64,000 bases of DNA from Oceanicoccus sagamiensis (lineage in GTDB: Bacteria; Pseudomonadota; Gammaproteobacteria; Pseudomonadales; Dasaniaceae): assembly GCF_002117105.1 (NCBI RefSeq), contig NZ_CP019343.1, positions 3,410,001-3,474,000 on the forward strand, read 5' to 3'. Below are positions 56,506 through 64,000 of this stretch, in pieces. How positions within the stretch are numbered: position 1 is the first letter of the stretch; every line of letters begins with the position of its first letter. Position numbers and translations under genes: made by a program. The notes under the pieces were generated by a model. It saw only the letters and a list, made by a program, of their open reading frames with translations, was not told where the DNA came from and ran no database searches.

Positions 56506-56862
56506 TTAAGGCCCGGTATAAATACAGCCACTGGTGCAGGTTTCTTTGACTTCTAATTTGCTCAGCAACGGCAGGTCAGGTTTAAGCGCCTGCCAGATCC
56601 AGCGGCTGAGGTTTTCACTGGTGGGGTTTTCCAGACCGGGAATATCATTTAAGTAATAGTGGTCCAGTCGCTCAAGGATGGGCTTAAAGGCGACTTTCAG
56701 TTCATAGAAGTCCATTACCCAGCCCGTATCCGGGTCAACCGGCCCATCCACATAGATCCGCACATAAAAGGAGTGGCCGTGAAGCCTTGCACATTTATGC
56801 CCTTCGGGCACATTAGGCAGGCGGTGGGCAGCTTCAAAGGTAAATTCTTTATATATTTCCAT
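56506..56862 (-). CDS. queD: QueD, 6-carboxytetrahydropterin synthase
   Basis: 118-residue enzyme of the PTPS fold in the queuosine/7-deazaguanine pathway, converting dihydroneopterin triphosphate to 6-carboxytetrahydropterin. Zinc ligands His in FEAAHRL and the HGHSF pair are present, with the Cys-containing segment CARLHGHS just before. DFYELKVAF and [11 protein letters not shown] match the family. The start is the fourth codon of the open frame (ATG 56862); the first start is TTG. Confidence 0.92.
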   Translation of the reverse strand: MEIYKEFTFEAAHRLPNVPEGHKCARLHGHSFYVRIYVDGPVDPDTGWVMDFYELKVAFKPILERLDHYYLNDIPGLENPTSENLSRWIWQALKPDLPLLSKLEVKETCTSGCIYTGP

Positions 56863-57093
56863 GGCGACCAAAATAGAGTGGGTAGAGGCACAATTGCGCG
56901 CTAAGTGTAATCATCCTGTCTGGGGCTGTACAGCACTTGAGCATTTTCGTTCGAGGTAAAACGAATGACTTTTTAACAGGCTTAAATCGTGGCAGCCCGC
57001 GACGAAATTTTAGCCGCTGGGGCCTAAAAAGTGCCTATAAAACAATCGATTAGTCCTGATTTAAAAAAACTTTCAATTTTTCTATTTAGGGGT

Positions 57094-57121
57094 TTGACAA
57101 GAAAGTCCATTACTGTAGAAT
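57094..57121 (+). promoter_or_regulatory. Sigma-70 promoter of the tRNA-Val-tRNA-Asp operon
   Basis: TTGACA at 57094-57099, 16-bp spacer, TAGAAT at 57116-57121, followed by a GC-rich discriminator GCGCCC typical of stringently controlled stable-RNA promoters. Predicted start is about 57128, 13 bp before tRNA-Val. Confidence 0.88.
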
Positions 57122-57140
57122 GCGCCCACGTTTGAGAGCG

Positions 57141-57216
57141 GGGTGATTAGCTCAGCTGGGAGAGCATCGCCCTTACAAGGCGAGGGTCGGCGGTTCGATC
57201 CCGTCATCACCCACCA
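57141..57216 (+). tRNA. tRNA-Val (anticodon TAC)
   Basis: 76 bases with encoded CCA. Acceptor GGGTGAT pairs with ATCACCC, the D-loop reads AGCTCAGCTGGGAGAGC, the anticodon loop is CTTACAA giving TAC, and the T-loop is GGTTCGATCCC. Confidence 0.97.
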
Positions 57217-57293
57217 CTTTCGAATGGTATTTATGTCGTTTTGCTGCTTCAGCCCTGACAAGCTGAGTTATTAAAAGCAGCCACCGGTTATGC

Positions 57294-57370
57294 GGACCGG
57301 TAGTTCAGTTGGTTAGAATGCCGGCCTGTCACGCCGGAGGTCGCGAGTTCGAGTCTCGTCCGGTCCGCCA
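57294..57370 (+). tRNA. tRNA-Asp (anticodon GTC)
   Basis: 77 bases with encoded CCA. Acceptor GGACCGG pairs with CCGGTCC, discriminator G, and the anticodon loop is CTGTCAC giving GTC, one of the four queuosine-carrying tRNAs. Its 3' end is partly repeated about 227 bp downstream. Confidence 0.97.
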
Positions 57371-57393
57371 CTTATTAAATTTCCCCCTATCAG

Positions 57394-57415
57394 ACACCTC
57401 CCAGGTGTTTTTTTT
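57394..57415 (+). terminator. Rho-independent terminator of the tRNA operon
   Basis: ACACCT-CCC-AGGTGT followed by T8, 24 bp after tRNA-Asp. Confidence 0.85.
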
Positions 57416-57428
57416 CGCCCGAAATTTA

Positions 57429-57600
57429 GGACGAGGCTCGATGGCCAAAGCACTCGCGTTGCTCGCGGGCCACGCTGACTCTATAGCGAGTTCGACAAAT
57501 TGCGGCCAGGCAATTTGCACAAGGCGCTCAGCGATGCAGCCCCAAAAGGGCTATGAAAGGCCGTAGGCTTTAATTATTAATCTCGTCCAGTCCGCCACTT
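57429..57600. other. tRNA-Asp 3'-end duplication (attachment-site-like footprint)
   Basis: The last 17 bases of tRNA-Asp plus 3 bases past it (57354-57373) recur at 57581-57600 with one mismatch. A 13-bp inverted copy of the T-arm (GGACGAGGCTCGA, 12 of 13) sits between them at 57429-57441. The GC-rich segment between has no believable gene. This is what a tRNA-targeting integrase leaves, or the stub of a lost second tRNA-Asp. The rest of the gap to 58132 holds an IS3-type remnant and otherwise nothing I can identify. Confidence 0.6.
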
Positions 57601-57738
57601 TATTTCCCCTGGTATTAATTGCTTGGATTTATCTTCTTCATGCTTTGGGTATTGTTTCCCCATCATCTTTTCCATGTAACTCTGTTTTCGTTGTAAGTTC
57701 TTAGGGCTGGCCGCTTTAACTCCTGCTCTAGTCGGTTA

Positions 57739-57852
57739 TCGCTTGTGCAACCTTGATCGACTTAAATGCGCTCTGCTGTGATAGCTCAGACGTTTAGCAA
57801 TATCAGCAATGCTATACCCCCTTTCTACACCCTGATTGGCCGTTTCTCTTTT
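57739..57852 (-). pseudogene. Fragment of an IS3-type OrfA transposase
   Basis: A 38-codon open segment on the - strand, bounded by stops, reads KRETANQGVERGYSIADIAK and then RLS. That is close to the helix-turn-helix start of IS3-family OrfA proteins (..RETA...GYSI.DIAKRL..). After RLS the pattern is lost, as expected from a frameshift or decay. No OrfB and no clear terminal inverted repeats remain. It lies just after the tRNA-Asp footprint, which supports a decayed insertion zone. Confidence 0.5.
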
Positions 57853-58132
57853 CTATATAAGCGGTATCAATTGCCCGCATGATTGCGGAAATTCCGTATT
57901 GGAAAAGTTTCTAACAATAAAACTGTGTCACATTTTTACTGTGTTTTTCAAAAAAACACTGATGCTAAGGTGGGGATTTTATGTTCTCAAGTGTCTTACT
58001 ACACGAGGCTTGGCTGTAGCTTGCTTTTTATTGGGCGGCTCATCGCTACAGCGAGAAAATTTATATGAATTTCGGTTTTTTAATTTAAGTAGCCTCAAGT
58101 AATCCTTAAGTAAACCAGGTAGATGGAATGAC

Positions 58133-58684
58133 GTGGTAGTGAAAAAAAAACAATATGGTCTGAATCTTATTGAGCTGATGGCAGTAATGGTTGTTTTGGC
58201 CGTCATTATGAGCACTGGGGTTCCTGCACTGCAAAACACAATTGCTTCTACCGCTGTTAATGCGGAGGCTAGAAGTATCTACAAAAGTATCACCGCCGCT
58301 CGTAACGAAGCGATTAATAAAAATTCAGTCGTGACCCTCGCCAGAAAAGGTAGCTCAGCGAATAATTGGTCTGAAGGCTGGATCACTTATATTGACGCTG
58401 GACAAGAAGGTAATCAGGCGATTAATACGGCCGATGGTGATTTGTTGCTGAGTGACTTTACCGTGGCGCAAGATGCGGTAACGGTTTATACGAATGCGGC
58501 AGCCAATAATTGGATAACGTTTGATGCCGATGGACGCCTTGATGATAACCCCATAGAAATAGCGGTATGTAACCTTGACCGGGATAACGGCCTTGATGGC
58601 AGCATGATTGCCATTAGTCGGGCTGGTCGAGTGTCTATAAGCATCATCGATGCTGCTGACAAAACCAGCCAATGTAGCCCATAA
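58133..58684 (+). CDS. fimT: FimT/GspH-type minor pilin
   Basis: 183-residue type IV pilin-like protein. The prepilin peptidase site is KKKQYG/LNLIELMAV; the residue after the cut is Leu and the E5 position is conserved, followed by a hydrophobic helix. The start codon is GTG (a second GTG two codons later is possible). It heads the minor-pilin block that primes pilus assembly and displays PilY1 at the tip. The C-terminal half has the GspH beta pattern with one Cys. Confidence 0.88.
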   Translation: MVVKKKQYGLNLIELMAVMVVLAVIMSTGVPALQNTIASTAVNAEARSIYKSITAARNEAINKNSVVTLARKGSSANNWSEGWITYIDAGQEGNQAINTADGDLLLSDFTVAQDAVTVYTNAAANNWITFDADGRLDDNPIEIAVCNLDRDNGLDGSMIAISRAGRVSISIIDAADKTSQCSP

Positions 58685-58695
58685 GAGCAGAGATT

Positions 58696-59280
58696 ATGAT
58701 GCATAGACAATACGTGATCGGTTTTGCCTTGCTTGAAGTGGTTATCACCATGTTTGTAATGGCTGTGGGTTTATTAGGGATGGCAGCACTGCAATCGGCT
58801 TCAGTTAAAAATAGTCTGGACACCGGGGCACGGTCACAAATCACGTGGATGACGTCAGAAATTGTTGAACGCATCCGCTCCAACCCTGGTGCAAGTGGCA
58901 ATAGTTATTCGACCAATATGGTGCCTGCTAACTGTGCCGTGCCAGCCAAAGCTTGTGCTGATAATTATACGGGAAATGCCATCGGCAACCCATTAACCGG
59001 CGATGATACGTGTAGTGCTGACGAAGTCGCAAGCTATGATATTTGGGATACTTTTTGTGGCGTGGATGTTGGTGAGGGTGTGCTATCAGGTTCCTCTGAC
59101 CTACTGGAATTACAAAATCTTACTATTAGCTGTGATACCTGCGGCACTACCGTAATTGATTCAGATTACACCGTATCGATTTCATGGATATCTCAATCTA
59201 TTGCCGATGAGCAAAGTATGGATAGTGGTGAAATCAATACTCGAAAAGTTCGCACCATCTCGATGAAGGTTTACCCATAA
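58696..59280 (+). CDS. pilV: PilV minor pilin
   Basis: Type IV minor pilin of 194 residues with the cut site VIG/FALLEVVITMFVM (F at +1, E5 present). Its mature part has the PilV-type AVGLLGMAALQ helix and several Cys (NCAVPAKAC, ISCDTCG) for disulfides. Starts 11 bp after the preceding minor pilin and overlaps pilW by one base. Confidence 0.9.
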   Translation: MMHRQYVIGFALLEVVITMFVMAVGLLGMAALQSASVKNSLDTGARSQITWMTSEIVERIRSNPGASGNSYSTNMVPANCAVPAKACADNYTGNAIGNPLTGDDTCSADEVASYDIWDTFCGVDVGEGVLSGSSDLLELQNLTISCDTCGTTVIDSDYTVSISWISQSIADEQSMDSGEINTRKVRTISMKVYP

Positions 59281-60128
59281 TGAGTCTGCGGATATCACAG
59301 CAACGACAACAAGGCTTAACACTAATTGAGTTAATGATTTCTGTTGCATTAGCTTCAGTATTGATGGGGGCAGCCCTGCAATTTATTACTAGCACTCGGC
59401 AAGCTTATGAGTTGGCTAATGATATTTCCATGGTTCAGGAAAATGGCCGTATGGCATTGGACATTTTGACGAAAGATGTGCGTATGGCGGGCTCTCGCAA
59501 TCGATTGGTGGGGGATGGCATGGTGCCTGACTTCTTTTTCTCGACATATACCACGGACAGCTACACCCTTAATGCGAGCACGACAGCCAGCGCATTGCTC
59601 TCCAATACCAGCGACCGTATAGCCGTGGAATACGATCCCCCCGGTGATAATCCTCGTCCGGGTGATGAAAAGGCGATTTCCATAACGGAGAAAACTTGCC
59701 TGGGCACTGATATTGCTGCCGAGGAAAATATTATCGCCAATGTTTACACCGTAGAAGATCGCGATGACGACGGTGTTAATAGCCTCTATTGCCAAAGTTA
59801 TGATGTTACGGCAGCTAGCTGGTTGGATGGCGCTCCAGAGCCCCTGGTTGACGGCATCGATAATATGCAGGTGTTATATGGTATAGCGACCGACGTGGCG
59901 AACCCGGATAGTGTCACTATGTATGTTTCTGCAGACCGGGTTTCTTCCTGGTCGAATATACGCTCGGCACGTATTTCCCTGTTAGTAAGCAGTGGTATGG
60001 CTAGTGCTTTTGCCATCGACAAACTACGGCAGTATCAACTATTGGATAGTGGCCTGTTGAGCATAACGGATAGGCAGCCTCGACGAATTTATAGCACCAC
60101 CGTTCAATTTAATAATACAGAGTATTAA
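59280..60128 (+). CDS. pilW: PilW minor pilin
   Basis: 282 residues. Prepilin site QQRQQG/LTLIELMISVALASV with E5 present. PilW is the largest of the pseudopilins; the C-terminal beta domain (VDGIDNMQVLYG) is typical. With PilV and PilX it forms the tip-priming complex. Overlaps the pilV stop (ATAATG). Confidence 0.92.
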   Translation: MSLRISQQRQQGLTLIELMISVALASVLMGAALQFITSTRQAYELANDISMVQENGRMALDILTKDVRMAGSRNRLVGDGMVPDFFFSTYTTDSYTLNASTTASALLSNTSDRIAVEYDPPGDNPRPGDEKAISITEKTCLGTDIAAEENIIANVYTVEDRDDDGVNSLYCQSYDVTAASWLDGAPEPLVDGIDNMQVLYGIATDVANPDSVTMYVSADRVSSWSNIRSARISLLVSSGMASAFAIDKLRQYQLLDSGLLSITDRQPRRIYSTTVQFNNTEY

Positions 60129-60137
60129 GGCTTTACT

Positions 60138-60653
60138 ATGAGTACGAAATTAACGTCAAGTTATCGCAGGTCTCAAGGCGCCGTCTTGCTGGTGTGTTTG
60201 GTGCTACTGCTGGCCATGACATTAATCGGTGTGCAATCTATTGATTCTTCCCAGCTGCAATCACAAATGGCAAATAATAGCCTGCATAAACAGAACCAAT
60301 ATCACTGGTCTCTCAATGAATTAAGGGCCCAGGAAAAAGCGTTGGATAATCCCCTTTATATATCGGCAGTCACTGCCTCGACCCTTGAGGTTCCTGTGAG
60401 CCGTAGCATCAGTTCCTCTGACAGCCGAGGTCTGGTGTTGTCAGACAGCGATATGATTACGCGAAATACCGCGGACGCCTATACCCAATCAGGTGCTGTC
60501 GTTTTCTCTGGCGATTCTGTACCTCCGCCAGGTTACAGTCTCGGCACATATATTGGAAAAGATTATGAAATTAATATTGCTACAGCGATTAGCGACACAA
60601 GCTCCAAGTCTGATCAAACGCAAGGCTTAACACGCATAGCACCAAAAACCTAA
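60138..60653 (+). CDS. pilX: PilX minor pilin
   Basis: 171 residues. N-terminus YRRSQG/AVLLVCLVLLLAMTLIGVQSID; like other PilX proteins it lacks the usual Glu at position 5. The remainder is a small beta domain. It sits directly upstream of pilY1. Confidence 0.9.
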   Translation: MSTKLTSSYRRSQGAVLLVCLVLLLAMTLIGVQSIDSSQLQSQMANNSLHKQNQYHWSLNELRAQEKALDNPLYISAVTASTLEVPVSRSISSSDSRGLVLSDSDMITRNTADAYTQSGAVVFSGDSVPPPGYSLGTYIGKDYEINIATAISDTSSKSDQTQGLTRIAPKT

Positions 60654-60723
60654 GTCAATTGGAGTTAAATCGGCAATCACAATGATTGCTTGTCCCTACA
60701 AATTTGAGAGCATGGAATAGAAG

Positions 60724-63700
60724 ATGAGTAACTTGTTTAAGAGGCTGCTTTTACTGTTAATCCCCGGATTAATGTTTAGTCTGTCAGTAAAGGGAGATGA
60801 TACCGAAGTGTATGTCGATTTGGTGAATTTATCGGACGAAGAAATCGCTCCTAATATTATGTTAATTCTCGATAATTCGGGGAGTATGCGCGGTGGTGCG
60901 GGAGGGACGAGTAATTATAATTCCGATGTGAGTTATGCCGGCTCAGAAAATTACACGGGTGGTGCGGGAGATGATCAATATTACTATCTCTACAGGCGTT
61001 ATTCCGGCAGCTACAAGGTCTATGTCAATAAAGTTCATCAGAGTAATATAGATAGTAGTTGTACGACTGTTGCTACAGGCATTAGCCACCTCCAATACGT
61101 TCAGTATGATGCTGATGTTAGTGCTGGTGAAAACTGGCAAGCCATGTGTGATGACCGGGATGAACAGCGTGATTTAGCTGCCTGTCTATTTGACCCAAGC
61201 CCGACAGGGCATGCAGTGCAATGTCTTTCTTCTCCAGGTACTGAAACGGTCTGTAACAGGCATGGTGAAAATTGCCGGGAGCAAGAGATCGCTCCTGATG
61301 ATACCACTCATCTTTATTTCGTTAGTGCAAACCATCATAACTATCTGCAAAGCTATTACCGCATCAATGTCATGAAAAAAGCAGTAAAAGATATGATGGA
61401 TGACATTTATGTAAAAGGAGGATTAACCAAAGTGGCGTTGATGAATTTCAATGCTCAAAATGGCGGTAAAGTTATCCAGGAGTTTGTTGATGCTACTGAT
61501 CTTAGTCATTCCACATCGATAAAACAATCGGTCGACCTTATGGAGCCTGGTGGTTTTACGCCTCTCGCAGAGACCTTGTGGGAAGCGGGGAACTATTTTA
61601 GAGGCCTTGCTCCTGACTATAGTGGCAGTAATGCTGAATCACAGTCGGGAGGTCAATTTATTTCTCCTATTCAGTATGAATGCCAGAAAAACCACTTGGT
61701 GTTATTAACGGATGGTGCGCCGCGCAAAGATAATGAAAGTGATAGCAAAATTACAGCCATTACTCCTGTCAGTCGATCCATATACTCAGATTATGCGTGT
61801 GAAAGCCCGGACGATGGTGAAATAGCCTGTTTTCCTCGCATCGCTAACTGGCTTTATCACACCGATCACTCAACCGGAAGCGCTGGTGGTACCCATAGTT
61901 CGGGGGTTTCTGCTGGTGCCCGAAAAAATCTTCCTGGCACACAAAATATTACTGTTTACACGGTGGGTTTAGATCTGGACACCAAAGACCTGAAAGATGC
62001 CGCGTCTAACACTGATGGCAACGCGGCAACGAGTGAAAACTATTATTCTCCTTCTTCAGCCACTGATTTAAGTAGTGCGCTAACTTCCATTCTCGATCAG
62101 GTTGAATTTGAAACCGATACCTTTGTAGCGCCTGCTGTTGCAGTCAATGCTTACAATGGCTTGCAACACCGCGATGAGCTTTACTTCGCTTTATTTCAAC
62201 CAGGCAGTACGCCCCGTTGGACAGGCAATATTAAAAAGTACAAATTAGAGGACGGTATTCTTGTTGATGCCACAGGTAAGGCTGCAACGAATAGTGAGGG
62301 CTTTTTTTCTTCTGACTCTCTGAGTTTTTGGACTACGCCGACTAATTGGGGCAATACTGGAGATTCAAGTGATATTGCTCCAGACGGTGAAGTGATTAGT
62401 TATGGTGGCTTTGCTCACGAACTTGCCGCACCGGCTGCAAGAAATATTCTGACCTTTACCGGTACTCCGCCATCAATACCCAGTAGTGGTGGTGTTTTGC
62501 TCAATACCAGGTTACCTACACCAATAACGTCCAGTACTGCGGTAACCACAGAGCACCTTGGGCTGGGGGTTAGTAATACCGCCACAGAAAGTGAAGCGAC
62601 TGATGTTGTCAACTTTGCCTATGGTGGTGAGAAGGGCAATAGTACATCCAGTCATTATCTGGCGGATTTTATTCACAATCAGCCGACGGTTATTACCTAT
62701 CGTATTCTGGATGCAGACAGCAATAGTTTTGATGATACCCTTTTTGCCACTTCTAATATGGGGTTCTTTCACGCCATAGATGCAGACGATGGCAGCGAAG
62801 TCTTCAGCTATATACCCAAAGAGTTGCTGCCCAATCTCACTAGCTATTATCAGGATGCAGGCACCTTTAGCGACAAAGTGTATGGTCTTGATGCGCCAAT
62901 GACTGTTTGGCGCTACGACGAAGATAAGGATGGTGATGTGGTTACTGCTTCCGGGCTGGCTGATGGCAATGACCATGTTTATATTTATCAAGGTATGCGC
63001 CGTGGCGGAAAAACTTTATATGCTCTTGATGTTACGGTTAGAAATAGCCCAAGGTTATTGTGGCAAATTACCGGTGGTAGTGGTGGTACTAGTGGTTTTA
63101 AAGATCTTGGTTACACCTGGTCTGTGCCTCAGCGGGCAACTATTAGAACTTGGGGTTGTACGCCACCGTCCAGTGATAGCGAGGCATGTGATCGAGAAGT
63201 ATTATTTTTTGGTGGCGGCTATGACAACAAGCACGATACTGCGCCTGACTCGAGCCTTGATGAAGGCAGTGCCATCTTTATGGTAGACGCTAAAACCGGT
63301 GAGCTATTGTGGAGTGCTGGAAAAAGTGGCCATACCTTTACCTCCAATAAAATGAACAATAGTTTTACTGCCAATGTCACACCGGCAGATATTACCGGTG
63401 ATGGCTATGTTGATTTTATTTTTGCTGTAGATATTTTAGGCTCAGTCTGGCGCTTTGATGTTGATTTTGAAGCGACGGGGAAAAATACTTTTGCCAAAGG
63501 CGGTATTGTGGCAGAGCTGGGGGGGACGGGTGATGACTTAAGGCGTTTTTATAATGCGCCCGATGTGTCGTATCAGCGAGCGCGTGGAGAAGCTGCTTAT
63601 CTGAGTATTGCTATAGGCTCCGGTTACAGGGCGAGCCCAAGGGATGAAACCATTAACGACAGTTTGTTTGTGGTTTATGACGATCACGCGTTTACCACGC

Positions 63701-64000
63701 CAGACAATTACTCCTACACGGTTAATGTCAGCGACCTGGCCGCTATAAATACTAGCCAACTTACTGACAGAGCAGCAGCCAGCTTTACTAAAGGCTGGTA
63801 TTTTCCCCTTGATGCCAGTGAGGGTGAAAAAATATTATCAAAAACGGTGACATTCGATGATATTCTATTAGTCCCCACTTTTTTACCTAATGCCCATAGT
63901 TCCTGTGAAGGTAGTACAGGTATTGGCAGATATTATCTGATTGATTTGGTCCGGGGTAAAAGTGTTCTTAAAGATGATGCTGGTAATCTTCAGGTATTTT
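60724..64000 (+). CDS. pilY1: PilY1, pilus tip adhesin and assembly factor (5' part)
   Basis: Open from ATG 60724 to the window end (1092 codons and still open). Signal peptide (LLLLLIPGLMFSLS), a von Willebrand A-type MIDAS DNSGSM with D50, then the C-terminal beta-propeller domain with AIDADDGSEVFSYIPKELL and GMRRGGKTLYALDVT. Two calcium-loop-like patterns are visible: DEDKDGDVV and DITGDGYVDF (near residue 889). PilY1 controls pilus extension and surface attachment. The 3' end lies outside the window. Confidence 0.93.
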   Translation, partial: MSNLFKRLLLLLIPGLMFSLSVKGDDTEVYVDLVNLSDEEIAPNIMLILDNSGSMRGGAGGTSNYNSDVSYAGSENYTGGAGDDQYYYLYRRYSGSYKVYVNKVHQSNIDSSCTTVATGISHLQYVQYDADVSAGENWQAMCDDRDEQRDLAACLFDPSPTGHAVQCLSSPGTETVCNRHGENCREQEIAPDDTTHLYFVSANHHNYLQSYYRINVMKKAVKDMMDDIYVKGGLTKVALMNFNAQNGGKVIQEFVDATDLSHSTSIKQSVDLMEPGGFTPLAETLWEAGNYFRGLAPDYSGSNAESQSGGQFISPIQYECQKNHLVLLTDGAPRKDNESDSKITAITPVSRSIYSDYACESPDDGEIACFPRIANWLYHTDHSTGSAGGTHSSGVSAGARKNLPGTQNITVYTVGLDLDTKDLKDAASNTDGNAATSENYYSPSSATDLSSALTSILDQVEFETDTFVAPAVAVNAYNGLQHRDELYFALFQPGSTPRWTGNIKKYKLEDGILVDATGKAATNSEGFFSSDSLSFWTTPTNWGNTGDSSDIAPDGEVISYGGFAHELAAPAARNILTFTGTPPSIPSSGGVLLNTRLPTPITSSTAVTTEHLGLGVSNTATESEATDVVNFAYGGEKGNSTSSHYLADFIHNQPTVITYRILDADSNSFDDTLFATSNMGFFHAIDADDGSEVFSYIPKELLPNLTSYYQDAGTFSDKVYGLDAPMTVWRYDEDKDGDVVTASGLADGNDHVYIYQGMRRGGKTLYALDVTVRNSPRLLWQITGGSGGTSGFKDLGYTWSVPQRATIRTWGCTPPSSDSEACDREVLFFGGGYDNKHDTAPDSSLDEGSAIFMVDAKTGELLWSAGKSGHTFTSNKMNNSFTANVTPADITGDGYVDFIFAVDILGSVWRFDVDFEATGKNTFAKGGIVAELGGTGDDLRRFYNAPDVSYQRARGEAAYLSIAIGSGYRASPRDETINDSLFVVYDDHAFTTPDNYSYTVNVSDLAAINTSQLTDRAAASFTKGWYFPLDASEGEKILSKTVTFDDILLVPTFLPNAHSSCEGSTGIGRYYLIDLVRGKSVLKDDAGNLQVF

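Noticed and set aside
57309-57566. 85-codon frame starting in tRNA-Asp, and the opposite frame at 57329-57520
   Set aside because: Reads through the tRNA gene; the RDSNSRPPA-type peptide on the opposite strand is a familiar tRNA artefact.
57836-58102. 88-codon frame before the minor pilins
   Set aside because: Lies in the decayed zone, crosses the IS3 remnant on the other strand, and has no protein-like pattern.

Overview
The window looks like chromosome of a motile, aerobic, probably marine or aquatic gammaproteobacterium. Three things point there: the pseudomonad-like order flhA-flhF-fleN-fliA-cheYZAB-motCD-parC-parP-cheW followed by fliK-like and ccm genes; the smc-zipA-ligA order; and the minor-pilin block fimT-pilVWXY1. 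A Cellvibrionales/Spongiibacteraceae-type organism is my guess, from gene style only. No prophage, CRISPR array or intact transposon is visible.

Layout. 1-14285: flagellar export and regulation, chemotaxis, a second stator pair and the polar ParC/ParP array-positioning pair, all on the + strand, with a clear sigma28 promoter before cheY. 14286-17101: a short-repeat patch, a predicted SGNH-hydrolase lipoprotein, and on the - strand a small FlhB-C-like protein and a FliK-like protein. 17281-24687: the cytochrome c maturation locus ccmABCDEFGHI, in which ccmF is broken by one missing base; an unlisted 37-residue membrane protein and an FNR/Anr-like site lie between ccmB and ccmC. 24966-32542: smc, zipA, ligA and a lytic-transglycosylase-like lipoprotein. 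32841-37557: a three-gene 2-oxoacid oxidoreductase operon with its own GltD-like flavoprotein. 37752-43153: glyoxalase-like protein, coiled-coil protein, enoyl-CoA hydratase-like protein, a tRNA-queuosine mannosyltransferase-like protein, trpS and a Tat-type SDR. 43397-45483: a TonB-dependent receptor, also broken by one missing base. 45794-51866: a degenerate GGDEF protein, a PhoPQ-like pair in a run with a potassium-channel-like protein and YjbQ, small secreted and membrane proteins, and csrA. 52182-56862: two porins, two unknown proteins, a DnaA-box cluster and queD. 57141-58132: tRNA-Val, tRNA-Asp and a decayed insertion zone. 58133-64000: type IV minor pilins and pilY1, which runs off the window.

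Themes across genes. Swimming (flagellum, two-part polar chemotaxis machinery), twitching/adhesion (type IV pilus tip complex), c-di-GMP and CsrA control all sit within 64 kb. Three parts of the tRNA queuosine story are present (queD, a Q-mannosyltransferase homologue, and tRNA-Asp(GUC), a Q-tRNA).

The most unusual structural signal is a family of five intergenic elements. Each is a pair of 22-bp arms in inverted orientation, and each arm is itself built on the palindrome GGTGGATTATAATCCACC. Three of the five sit between convergent genes, and in two of these the element supplies the TAG stop codon of the neighbouring genes. Two otherwise well-conserved genes (ccmF and the TonB receptor) each lack one G in a short G run, which is either real decay or sequence error and should be resolved first.
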